Shown here: in pieces, positions 30,236 through 42,237 of the stretch | Layout: the number at the start of each line of letters is the position of its first letter | How positions within the stretch are numbered: position 1 is the stretch's first letter | Source: Chenopodium formosanum | Taxonomy: Eukaryota; Streptophyta; Magnoliopsida; Caryophyllales; Amaranthaceae | Length of the DNA: 64,000 nucleotides | Direction of reading: 5' to 3' | Assembly (NCBI GenBank): GCA_024500155.1 | Contig: CM044858.1 | Span: 310,001-374,000, forward strand | The notes under the pieces: model-generated | Told to the model about the DNA's origin: nothing | Seen by the model: the letters and a program-made list of their open reading frames with translations, nothing else | Databases searched by the model: none | Position numbers and translations under genes: made by a program

Positions 30236-30900
30236 GTTTAGAGAATGACTAGCACGAGTAATGAGAATCGATCTTAGAATTAGAATCGAAAAGAAAAGCT
30301 CTTACCACATGAGTTATAGTGAGGTGCACATCATATAATGATCTTGTTAATCGATCAATAGGCGGTGACTTGTATGGATACGAATCAATCCACTTGGCAA
30401 CTAAAGATGCGATGACTTTAACTACTATTGGTAACAATTCTAAAAAGGCTTTGATGTGATTTTCTTCACAGGATTTATTTGGGACACCCAAGAACTCCAC
30501 TTATATTATGCTCAGATTCTTAAAGAAGAAAGTTTTGAGTGGGAACCAGGTTTTTTGCAAGAACTAAATTCCAAAATATTTCCAGTCTCTTCATACACAT
30601 GGCGTATCAGGATAGGTGTACTTGTAACAATGCTGCGTGACCCTGCTTGAAAAATGGGAACCACGGTTGCTGTTGATTTTCATGGCTTACAACAACCATT
30701 TTCCCGTACTATATTTATCCCTTAATGACATCATCCTTGCTAGTTGCTAGTGCATATACTTATTCATTTCAATGTTGGCAATCTTTTAGTTATCATGATC
30801 AAGTTTGTGTTTGGCTTAGCTTAACTCCTAATACATTTAACCAACATGCATGAGCCTTAAACTTTTCAATTTTTGAAAGTCTTTAATCAGCTTATATGAC
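28733..30900. other. GAUT1 3' region and spacer
   Basis: Probable GAUT1 3' UTR followed by non-coding DNA. A short sequence recurs at 28732-28757 and 28817-28848 (GAAATCACA.T.AGATGGAATAGC.ATAGTAA). A long T run lies at about 30198-30234. No gene is evident. Confidence 0.55.
30198..30345 (-). repeat. Possible tRNA-derived SINE with poly-A tail
   Basis: Read on the minus strand, a segment containing TGTGGTAAGAGC (A-box-like) and AGATCGATTCTC (weak B-box-like) is followed within about 60 bp by a long A run. That is the layout of a short plant SINE. I could not find clear target duplications and the B-box is poor, so this is tentative. Confidence 0.3.
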
Positions 30901-30904
30901 ATCA

Positions 30905-32520
30905 CTATATTTCATGAATTATAAAATAGAGTTAAAACTCATTCTTGGTACTTTATAAACATCTTTATCCATGTCTTATAGTTTCAAACCTCCTTATATA
31001 ACCCCAAGAGTCATCCAACACATTTAGTTCAGTTTTTTTGAAAAAATATCCAAAATTGATCCGAAATAGTGTATTATAGCCTTCACTTTTGGACAATTTT
31101 CCACTTATTTTGACCAGGAAATAAAAATTGTCGAGATACTTAACATGGTCCCTAATACCCTCCAAGAGTCCATTTAGGTGGGTGAAACCATCCAATTCGC
31201 CTTAAAACAATCAATTTACCTGTCTGCAACTTGCACCGATTTCGTGAACTCAAGCCTTCCACGGACAGTTATGACAACGTATAATGGTCATATATGGTTC
31301 CAAATGGCATTATATGACCCTAAGATGTATCCCTTAGGGTCTCAACACTTTTCGCCACCGGGTCCCGTAACATCAAAAATTCCTCAAAAAGCGTGGATAA
31401 TAGCCTTTAATTTTGGAATTATTTGACCTTTTTTTTGTCCGGAAATAAAAATTGCCCAGATGTTTACCATTGTCCCTAATACCCTCCGGGAGTCCATTTG
31501 GGTGGATGGAACCATCCAATTTACCTTAAAACGATCAATTTCCCCATCTGCAACTTGCACCGATTTCGTGAACTCAAGCCTTCCACAGACAGTTATGACA
31601 ACGTATAATGGTCATATATGGTTCCAAATGGCATTATATGACCCTAAGATGTATCCCCTAGGGTCTCAACACTTTCGCCTCCGGGCCCCGTAACCTCAAA
31701 AATTCCTCAAAAAAGTGGATAATAGCCTTCAATTTTGGAATTTTTTTGAACTTTTTTCGCTTGGAAATAAAAATTGTCCAGATGTTTACCATGCTCCCTA
31801 ATACCCTCCGGAATTCCATTTGGGTTGGTGGAACTATCCAATTTGCCTTAAAATGGTCAATTTACCTATCTGCAACTTGCACCTATTTCGTGAACTCAAG
31901 CCTTCTACGGACAGTTATGACAACGTATAAGGGTCATATATGGTTCCAAACGGCATTATATGACCCTAAGATGTATCCCCTAGGGTCTCAACACTTTTCG
32001 CCACCGGGCCTCGTAACGTCAAAAATTCCTCATAAAGCATGGATAATAGCCTTTAATTTTGGAATTTTTTGACCTTTTTTCACGCGGAAATAAAAATTGC
32101 CCAAATGTTTACCATGGTCCCTAATACCCTCCGGGAGTCTAATTGGGTGGGTGGAACCATCTGATTTGCCTTAAAACAGTCAATTTACCCGTTTTCTTAC
32201 ACGCCTCTTGTATTGGATATAAGCTTTCACGGGGCTTGTATGTACCCAAATAATGGTCATATATGGGGTCAAAAGAATATTATTTGACCCCGAGAGTCAT
32301 CCCGTAATGTTTCGTGAAGTTCCGACACCGGCTCCTTAGACCTCCTAAATTGCTCCGATTTTGTGTATATTTTATCCTTCATATTTGGCTTCTGTATATC
32401 ATTTTTCACCCGGCGAGATTGTGCATTCAAGTACTTTCATGGGTTTCCAAATAGCCTTGGGAGTCGTAAATAGTGTCTAGAACCATCTAATTCAATTCAT
32501 CCTTAATCATTATGCCTTAA
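30905..32520 (+). repeat. Tandem array 1 of ~324-bp units (with diverged end units)
   Basis: Units repeat with CCCTAATACCCTCCGG near 31155, 31480, 31802 and 32125, a period of about 323-327 bp. Each carries CTGCAACTTGCACCGATTTC, GACAGTTATGACAACGTAT and CATATATGGTTCCAAA. Open frames of 80-110 codons across the units are repeat artefacts. Both ends diverge: the left end (about 30905-31150) and right end (about 32190-32520) are variant units. Both variants recur, reverse-complemented, at the ends of the second array (57630-62890), so this is a defined element with a fixed architecture rather than random satellite. Confidence 0.85.
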
Positions 32521-35387
32521 GTGCCCTGGGAGATGTCATAAATTGAGCAAATTAAACGAGGATGAAATTAATTTGCATGTATGTTAGTCATGCATCACTA
32601 TATTAATTAGTGGGTAGTGACTTGTTACAAGATAGTAATTGGTGCTTACTCTAAGTAACAACCTCACGTACGACTATATATCCTTTGATTTTGTTTGCCA
32701 ACCAACGTATTCAAACAAACACCAAAGATAGAATAGACTTGTCATGGCATGCAAGATATGACTCTTTCCTATCATCCTTGTCGTGCTAAACCATGACTTG
32801 TAGGAAGACCATACGTATAGTATTTTTTTTGGAGAATAAGTTATATTTTTTTTAATTAATTCTTTAAATTATGTAATTGATAGTTCTTATACTACGTATT
32901 ATTTGAAAGAACAAAAATTTGCGTCTTATTATTCCTTAAACAAAGGTTGTTAAGGTTAGAAATTTTAATTCAATACTACAAAAAGCCCAAAGAAATCCCA
33001 CATAAAAACCTGTTAATTAAATAAAAGACCATAACATAAGGTTTTGATAGATTTTTTTTTTTTTTCCAATAACCTCCTTTTCTTTTCGGGGCAATAAACA
33101 TTTGAAAGGACAACCCTTAATTACTTAGGATCACTAGGTGGTTCTTCATCTTGATTCAATTCCCCCACATAAATATTTGATTCTGATTTTTCTCATATTA
33201 GACATTAATGTAGACCACACGAATGTTCAAGCAATATATTAAACCTATAACCTATACTTCTATATACGATCAACCAATAGTAAAAAATAAAAAAATAAAA
33301 ATGATGAGAGAAAAAGGCATCCGAGGTAAAGGAATCCTTGTATGCATGAGGCCCTCCCTAGTCCCTCCAATGGCCTCCATTCTCTTTGAACATGCAACAA
33401 CATCAACCCTACATTGTGCATTTATGCTTTCTTCGTTCTTCAATTCTAAATCGCGACATTGATGTAATTCACATCTTTGAAAGAAAGGAGAAAAATAGTG
33501 GGAAAAAATATATTCATGTGATGAGGAGGGAAATATAATTATTTGACCTAAAAATAGTGATGTTACAATTATTTTGCGATTATTCAAAAGAAAATACGTT
33601 GCAATAAAAAAAGAACAAACTTGTGTAAATTTGAAGAATTATTAGTGTTCGTATAATAATTTAACTATTCAATTGTGTGATTGTATGTATACACTAATTT
33701 GGGACAATGTTTGCTTTTGTTATTTATGTTATTTTTTTGACTTTTTCCTTCCAAACACAAGTCACTTCCCACTTATCCCACAATGAACTAACTACACCAC
33801 AAAGTAATAGTTGTACATATTTTTGCCAAATCCTAAGCTAATATCATATCTTATGTCTTCTTTCATTTCTACATCTTAAAAATGGTACCACGTTATCTAC
33901 CATGCCAGCGTCTTCTTACCATTATTTGGACCATCAAGTGCATAGCCCCAAAATAAAAATAAAGGGAGACAACAACTATTCATTAAGCCTATAATACTTG
34001 ATTCCTAATAGACTTGCAAAGCAGTTAGTCCTATAATACTTGATTCATAATAGACTTGTAAAGCACTCAGTCTCAAACAAAACTATTCTCTTTTTTGCTA
34101 TACAAAGATCCTCGATCCTTCTTACTCTTTTTGTTGATTACACGTACTTTCTACTTCAGTTTTGTTCATTTCACTTCCTCAATTAATATAATGGTGGATT
34201 TGAACGCACTATCTATTACATCAAATTCAATATTAATGAAACCAACTCAGACAATTAACTATTCTTTATTTGACAAACACAATGGTTTAATACAAATAAA
34301 ACAAATTAAATTTTTTGGGGCATAGGGCGGGCCATGACCCGGGCAAGCCCTCCCCTAAATTCACCTTGCACTTTTTTTTTTTTTTTTTTTTGTTTTTATT
34401 TTGACAAAAATTAAACTTATTCTACTTACAAACCACACTCGATCTTCTAAATTTATGTTACACTATCCCTACTTAGAGTAATTTTTCCCAAACTTTCTTA
34501 CTTAAATTTCATTTACAACACTATGATCTCTCCTACTCTTGCTCTTACTATACACTTGCCCCACTAGCTATGCTCTCTTGATCTCCCCCCCTCCTTTTCT
34601 GATTAATGCTACGTTAAATATTCCACGTGAAAGGAGCTGATGAGAAGTGTATGAAATTTGAACAAGTTACGACCTTTTCATCACACTAAACTAGCTCTTA
34701 ATACTATGTTAGAAAATCTACTCAGCCAAGCAGTTTAAACACTAGTGATTGAAACATGATTGATTGTTTTTACTCTATCATTACAATATATAGTCCCTAA
34801 GTAAAAACCTCATTGCAAAAAATAAACACTCCTTACTTTCCCATGTAAAAGCTATATTTCACTAAATTATTTACGTTCAAAAAATAAAACCCCACCATCC
34901 CTTTTTTTTCTTCTTATTATTCATCTTTAATCAATTAAACTCACGATCTTATAAGATTCACTTTAAAATCACATTTTTTTTTCCACTTTAAACTCACAAT
35001 TCTATAAGTAAGCCATCAATTATACAAAGTATTTTTATTCACTTTTGTTTTTTACTTATGCACCTTTAATCAATTATACGTATTTCTAAAATAAAAACTT
35101 GTGCATGCTAAAGGCAAATGAAACTTTTATTTGATGACGGAGAAAGTAAAAGCAAATAAGTAGAGGAAAAAACAAACAAATTAAATTAGTATGAAAGAGT
35201 AATATAGAAGTTGACATGACACTTTGAACAAGTGTTATTTCTCTTCTCATTTAAACCCCTCTCCTCCACTTCTTAACTTCATTAAAAAAAAACCAGCTTA
35301 AACTTGTCTCTCTTCTTTCCCTTATCTTTCTCTTCAATTCTCAACCCCATTTCACACTTAAAGAAAATTTGTATTAACAAATATTGC
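32521..35387. other. Spacer upstream of the GA 20-oxidase gene
   Basis: About 2.9 kb of AT-rich sequence. A direct duplication of about 36 bp (CCTATAATACTTGATTC...) occurs at 33988-34023 and 34030-34066. A T run lies at 34372-34391, next to GC-rich GGGCGGGCCATGACCCGGGC (about 34326), perhaps a transposon remnant. The last ~150 bp before 35388 should hold the promoter and 5' UTR. No gene was recognised. Confidence 0.55.
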
Positions 35388-37040
35388 ATGCTTAAAACTT
35401 TAGCAATGCAAACACTTGTTACTCTTCCACCCTCTAATCAAGAAATCTCATTGTTTGATACATCAATTCTCAAACATGAACATAACATTCCAACCCAATT
35501 TATATGGCCGGATGATGAAAAACCATGCTCGCAACCGCCTCCGGAGCTCAAGGTTCCTCCCATTGATCTAGGAGGGTTCCTCTCCAGAGACCCGGTGGCG
35601 GTGTCAAATGCAACTAGACTTGCTAATGAAGCATGCGAGAGGCATGGCTTCTTCCTAGTTGTCAACCACGGCGTAGATTCTAAGCTCTTAGACAAAGCAC
35701 ATGAACTTATGAATCAATTTTTCGAAAAGCCGATTTCTCAAAAGCAGAGAGCTCTTAGGAAACCTGGTGATCATTGTGGCTATTCTAGTAGCTTTGTTGG
35801 AAGATTTACTACTAAACTGCCTTGGAAAGAAACTTTTTCGTTTCGATATTCGGCCGATGATAAGGCTTCAAATATGGTAGAAAACTATATCTTGAACTCA
35901 ATGGGGACTGATTTTCAAGAATTTGGGTAAGACTATTGTGATTTGTATGTATTACTTCCTTTGTCCCTACATTAAAACGACCATATATATGTTCTATATT
36001 TCTATATAAAGACGTCCAAAAATAATATAAACGACTCTAAATCTAGTAAGTAAAACTTCTAATAAGTTTAATCTTATCACCGATGATGCCTTTAAGTTTC
36101 AAATGTGGTATATCCGTATGTATATTATAAAATCTTTGAGGGACGACTAAAAAGGTTATATATTTTTTTTTACTCTTACATCTTATTAGTCCTAACAATA
36201 TTTTTTCGTGTAGGCGGGTGTACCAAGAATATTGTAAGGCTATGAGTAACCTATCACTTGGTATTATGGAGCTTTTGGGAATGAGTCTAGGAGTTGGAAG
36301 AAACTATTTCAGGGAATTTTTTCAAGAGAATGACTCAATAGTGAGGCTAAACTACTATCCACCTTGCCAAAAGCCTGATATAACTCTTGGAACAGGACCT
36401 CATTGTGATCCCACGTCGCTAACAATTCTTCATCAAGATCACGTAGGAGGCCTTGAAGTATTTGTCGATGATAAATGGTGCTCCATTCGTCCCAATCCCG
36501 AAGCTTTTGTTGTCAACATAGGCGATACTTTCATGGTAATCAACATTGAAATTACGGTTTATTTATTAATTACTCCCTCTGTTTCTACAATGTTTGCCCA
36601 CTTTGTGATGCGAATCACATATAACAAAGTGGGAAAACATTGTAGGACGTATGTTATGTAGGGTTTTGTACCACTTCCTCATTATTTTGCGCACTTTTCT
36701 TTGACACGAATTTATTTTTTTGTGTGTGTAGGCTTTATCGAATGGAAAATACAAGAGTTGCTTGCACAGGGCAGTGGTAAACAATAAAATTCCACGAAAA
36801 TCACTAGCATTCTTTTTGTGTCCCAAAGGCGACAAAGTGATTAGTCCACCAGATGAATTGGTAGACGACGAGTTAGGGCACCCAAGGGTATATCCGGACT
36901 TTACATGGCCACTATTTTTAGAATTTACACAAAAACATTATCGGGCCGACATGAATACCCTAGATTCTTTCACAAAGTGGCTCAAAAACAGATCAAGTGA
37001 AGAGATCAATCGGCAGCATTGCAACAACAAGAGTGAGTAA
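35388..37040 (+). CDS. GA20ox: Gibberellin 20-oxidase (2OG-Fe(II) dioxygenase)
   Basis: A cytosolic enzyme that oxidises C-20 of GA12/GA53 stepwise to GA9/GA20, a flux-controlling step in gibberellin synthesis. Three exons: 35388-35926, 36214-36535 and 36732-37040, all GT-AG, giving 389 residues, typical for GA20ox. Diagnostic motifs are LPWKETFSF (residues about 144-152) and NYYPPCQKP (226-234), the GA20ox 2OG signature. Iron ligands are H243, D245 (HCD) and H299, with 2OG-binding R309-x-S311. The N-terminal DIOX_N region contains ERHGFFLVVNHGV. I chose the first ATG (35388); a second in-frame ATG is at 35406. Spinach, Arabidopsis and other family members share the three-exon layout. Neighbours are unrelated to gibberellin. 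GA20ox genes are usually under GA feedback and light control, but no element for this can be read here. Confidence 0.95.
36567..36660. mobile_element. Stowaway-like MITE remnant in GA20ox intron 2
   Basis: CTCCCTCTGTTTCTACAATG begins a segment whose right half (AAAGTGGGAAAACATTGTAGGACG) is a near inverted complement, forming a hairpin around TTTGTGATGCGAATCACAT. The left end matches Stowaway termini (TACTCCCTC) but the right terminus is degenerate, so this is a short derivative. Confidence 0.55.
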
Positions 37041-40000
37041 GACTGTAAGACCATGCAAGACATAAGGCACTGTGACTGTTCGACAGGATAGCATATACAT
37101 AAATGAACAAACAAAAGAGTGCTACGTTTTATGTTATTTGGATTTTCATGGTCCTACAAAAATCGAGAGAATCAAGTTAAAATGATCGATAAATTTATCA
37201 AGAAAAAGACTACTACATTTTAAGGAATAAAGAGCTGATTAATTACAACTCAAACTTTTGATTATTATCGATCTTTATAAAGTTATTAATGTATTATGTC
37301 TAAAGTTTATGTTGATGCATTGTAATAACACGTGGTATGACCACTCTTTCTTAAATTCTGTCTTCTTCTAGGATATTTTGTACTCTTTAAACTGCCCCTT
37401 GAATCCTTGACCCTTCGATCACTGCAATTACAATACTCCATATTATTCTTTGTCTGGAATTCATAGTTACATGTATACTTATTGTACTAATTCTTGTAAC
37501 ACTAATGTAGACTAGAGCAGGCAAACGCGTCACATCACGATTGTGTTCAAAGATAAACAGGTAGGGGAATCTCACTAACTCAACTGTTTAATTAAACATA
37601 TCGTGTTGACTCGTTTAACTCAACATGTTGGAAACTTTGATACTAACCCGTCTTTCTGTGTTTATTATCATTCAAAATATCTATCACTAGATCATTTTCA
37701 TAAACTATTGGTTATATTTCTTAGGCAGAGAGTCATGTTAGTTTCATATTGGAAATCTCAACAATTACTTGACGTGATTATAAAATGTATCGTGTTGTGT
37801 TGACATTAACCTAATGTTTCATGTCCATTAAGTGTCAGTATCATCTTTTGCTAACACTAATCCGACATAGACACGAAAAAATGTTATTGTAGTCACTTAG
37901 ACAGAGTCATGACCTATTTTGGAAGCTAAGCTCCGGTGCTGGCGGTGCATGACTGACTGACCACAACAAATACTCAAGGAACTAGGAAGTCGGTCACAAT
38001 GGATAATAGCCAACACCAACATAAATAGTTGACAGTGACTAGTAAAGTGGATGCAGAAATAGACATCCGATTGGAGATTTTATAAATGCTTCATGCATTT
38101 ACCTTCCAACACATAGTACAAATGTGGAGCCAAGAATTAACTATTGTGCTAATTAGCTTTTTAATGCTAATTGTCAACTGCTAGTTAAGTGTATAGTTTA
38201 AACATTTTACTGTTTTGAATCAATAACAATCTCTAAACAAGGGCATTATAACTCTATATATAGTTGATTCAGCAACATCAGCTGATAAGGTATACAGCCT
38301 TATACAGTGACTATGTTCCTTTCTTCTCTGATTCGCTGTAATAGCTTAAACTCATATTAGGGCCTTTCTTATCAGTTTTCATTAGAAAGATAAGATATAG
38401 TTTACGATGACAAACAATACCTGAAAGCCAAAAGGAAAAATTATATAGCACTTTATTCATGTTCCATTGCAAAGGTATTCATGCATAACTTGAAAGGAAT
38501 TCATCTATACCGTTTTCACAAAGGGTCTCTATAACCAATAACATTTGACGTTTGATTTTATATTAGTGATGTGTGCACTGTGTCTAAGTGAATTGAGGTT
38601 GAACAAGACAAGACATTGGTAGGAACATATGATCTGAACTCATATGGCTACACATACGTGCACGAATTTGTAGTTTAATTTGTATAAGGATAAGCCCTAT
38701 GATCGAGTATGACTCAAAGGACTATGACATTTTACTATTGCATAAAACAAAAGTCCCTCAATAATAGCTTTTAAGAAGGTTGCAAATTGTTCTTACCATA
38801 TTAAGTCTAACTACTATGATTAATACTTGTACTCTTATATATGCTATATGCATATAAAACATATTCATACATGCTTGGTGAAGATGGTGGAGAACTCATG
38901 ATGATCACGTCGAGACTTTGAGATCACAAGTTCAAGCCTACTACTTCATATACTGAGTAGCAATTCACTTAGCTTTCCCATCGACTCTAACACATTGACT
39001 TGTGTAGATCTATAATAGGGGATGGGTTCGATAAGGTCTTTCTCCTTATAGATTAAAGACAACTATATACGACAAGATATCCCATCATTCAGAAGGGCCT
39101 TAAGACAATGGTGCGGATCATACCTGTTATGCTACTCATTAGTAAACAAATTTTGGTGGATTTAGTATATATGTTATGGTGATTTATCTAAGTTCACATG
39201 TACAACATGTGATGTGGGCTCTAGTTTGTTAGTGTCTCCTTTGAAGCAAACATAATTTGATGCCCAAATACGGCTAAAATAAGAACAGGGGGTTACGCAT
39301 TGAGTCAATGGAAATAATAATACTTATAGCCACCCCACTTTGAGTTTTGGCTATAAAGTACAAACCACTTAAAATAGAATCTTGATACAACATAAAGCTA
39401 TTTTGGGCATACATACATAGGAATGAACAAGTACCTTATAGTGACAAATATGTAAAAGTTGTACATGTTTTTTTACATACTTATGATATTAAGAGTACTA
39501 CTTTTCAATGGATAATAAGTATTGACTTGTAGAATTGAGCAAATTAAATCCCCTCCTTTCCTTTCGGTATGTTAAAGGGTATAATTACGAACATATGAGT
39601 ATATGACTACAAATCTTGCTTGTAACTAGTACGACATATCAATCACTATAACATAAAACCTCGAAGAGCTTTTTTTAAGCATATTTTCGAAGGCACTAAG
39701 ACGTATGTCAAAGGTATTTTCATTAAATGACATGTATTAATGGTTGTTCTTAGGACCTGTTTTCTCATTAATTGAACTGAACTGAACTGAACTAAAATGA
39801 ATATTTTATAAGAGAAGAAAATTAGGAGCTAAGCTGAGCTGAATTGAGCTGAGCTGAATTTCAACGTATGAGAACAGGCCCTTAGCCATGTTAACGACTT
39901 CATAATACATTTTGAAATAATAATTACGGAGTAACAGACAAAGTTAACGAAGTATATGTTTATACACAACAAATATTTTAATCTTATATCATTTGTTTGT

Positions 40001-42237
40001 CTATAATGGTTTTCCTCCAAAATAAACAAGCATTTCAAGTTTCAACTTTATGACAACTTACATCAAAATAAAAAGGATTAAATATTACATAATTTATAAT
40101 TTAATTTTAATACTTGCATTTGGGACACCAATTTATTGTATTTCATATATGATTACTCTTTTTTAATTTTTCCCAACTCTATATAGATGACTAATAAATC
40201 AGCGCAATTAGGTTAAAAAAATCCAGTTGATTCTATTATCAATCAAACATGTATGTAATCTAAAGCTTGATTGTTGTTGTCTTATAAAGATTCAGAAGCC
40301 CCACCCAAAAAAACATATCAGATCTATAGATAAGTTGCACAAGTGGCAGGTCCCATGATTAGAGGAAACAACCAACTTTAACAAACTTACAAGTAGGTTT
40401 CTTTTGTAAGTGTAAGGTAATGTCCCACTATTACATTGCCAATTTTGTCTAATTACTCACCTTTAATAAGCTCCTCAGAGCCCACACACACATTATCTTC
40501 ATCGCAAGAATTTGACTGTTAGACGTGTTAATGCACAAACATTATGATTATAATTATATATTAATTAAAAAAATATAAAAAGTTGATATAAAGAAAAATA
40601 TGCATAAAGTTTAACCCAAAAACATATTACATGACAAGATTTGTATTTTATATGCAGATAAAAAAATACAGTCAAAGTAAGTATATAAATAATACAGAAG
40701 TAAAAGTGTTGAGATTAATCAAGGGTAATTACATTACAAGGTTGAAGTTTAACATTAATAACTACAAGTACTAACTATATAATAATTTAACTAAAATTAA
40801 ATATATATATATATACTGTCCTTCCTATTTTGACGGTGATTGTCCACCAAAAAAAAAAAAAAACACTTAGAGATGAAGACAATATAAAGTACTACGTATA
40901 TGTTTAATCACAATCAGCCATTTTTATTTTTTACCTCCCTCGTATATTGTTCTTCCTACTTAGACCCCTTTTCTTTTTTAAGAGTTCTAAAAGAAAGGTA
41001 ATTAACATTAATGAGGGCAAATAAGTAAATAAACGTTTTAAAGGGTATAATTGTCCAAACGCTATTCATAAAAGTTATTTCAAACTATTTAAAAATAGGG
41101 TGGGATTGATAAACAACTTTAAAAAAAAACCATTAATAAAGTAGTCTATTTGGTAAAGTTTAAAAATAGAATAGACATTTCCCTCTATTATAACAAACCA
41201 CTTTCAAACAATAAGTTCCTCCGAGAAAGCCCTTTTAGAATCAAAGGTTTTGAATTTTTGATCCGGAAAAGGATACACATACAACCATTGTTGGCAGCAT
41301 TTAATTGGTTTGTATTTTGGGGTCCACTTTTTTCTCCTATTTTTTCCGTCTTATTTTTTTCCTCCCTTTTGACGTGGCATACATACAATGCTATTGTATG
41401 TGGGCTAATGTATGTGTAGCATCACTCTTTTGATCCAGACAATTCTTTCAAACCCAAACCTACATAATGACCATTTTTTAAAGAAGTTTTGCATTATTAC
41501 TGGAATCTCTTGTGCCATATTGATGCTAGGACCTTGGCCTGCCTGCAGAAATATGGAAATAAGGCAGTACTTACTTCTATCTAGTTTCGTGACATTTATA
41601 AAAATACTTAACCTGGTTTTGTTTATAGCAGAGTTCAAAGATAAAAGGAAAATATTGTCAACAGCATAATCACCGTTGAATCTGCTTATTGACCTCGGGG
41701 ATCTACTCTAAAACCTAATGCAAGCATAAATGTTCATTTCACTCAACTCTATCCATGAATTAAAACAAGCACATTCCAACACATTACACCCTAGGGATGA
41801 CCAAAAGGCTCTAATTACAAGTTACAACAGCACAAGCATTGAAACAATCAAGTGCTTATCTCTGCACACTTTGATCGCCAGTAAGGACAAAGATAAAAAA
41901 AGAATTGTGCCCATGAGTATCTTTTTATAAGGTCTCTGAAGTCATAGGTGAAACTCAGAGCATCAAATAATGTTAATATCCACAATATATATGTGCTAAC
42001 TTGAATTGGTTACAGGCTTTGAGGAAATTTAGAACCCAACAGTAAAGTCATTGATTATAGTTAATGACGTTCACTGTGTTAGGTAGGTTTAAAACCCAAA
42101 TTTCAACATTCCAGCAAGCTAAGCTAGCCTACAGAGGAGAAATCTTCTACCATACAATGTTTTGAATAAAAACAAGTTTGTTGCTTCTACAGGAAAGTAT
42201 AAGACAAACCTGCTGAGAATGGCAAACGAATCTTCTA
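37041..42237. other. Gene-poor spacer between GA20ox and the dehydrogenase cluster
   Basis: About 5.2 kb of AT-rich DNA including the GA20ox 3' UTR. One Tourist-like MITE lies at 39753-39881. An (AT)n tract is at about 40800-40816 and an A run at 40849-40863. The final few hundred bases are presumably the 3' UTR of the minus-strand dehydrogenase gene. No protein or RNA gene is recognised. Confidence 0.55.
39753..39881. mobile_element. Tourist/Harbinger-like MITE
   Basis: A 129-bp element with inverted ends GGACCTGTTTTCTC and GAGAACAGGCCC, flanked by TTA duplications (39750-39752 and 39882-39884). The interior consists of GAACTGA / GAGCTGAGCTGAA motifs. The same family recurs at 48344-49095 and 52592-52738. 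Confidence 0.75.

Noticed and set aside
30240..30345. A true tRNA gene near the poly-T run
   Set aside because: A-box-like and weak B-box-like words are present, but no cloverleaf can be formed. It is kept only as a tentative SINE.
31178..32072. Open frames of 77-108 codons that repeat along the tandem array
   Set aside because: The apparent protein family (VNSSLPRTVMTTYNGHIWF...) is just the conserved DNA of the satellite unit. It recurs in the inverted array at 57.8-62.7 kb and shows no start or promoter context.
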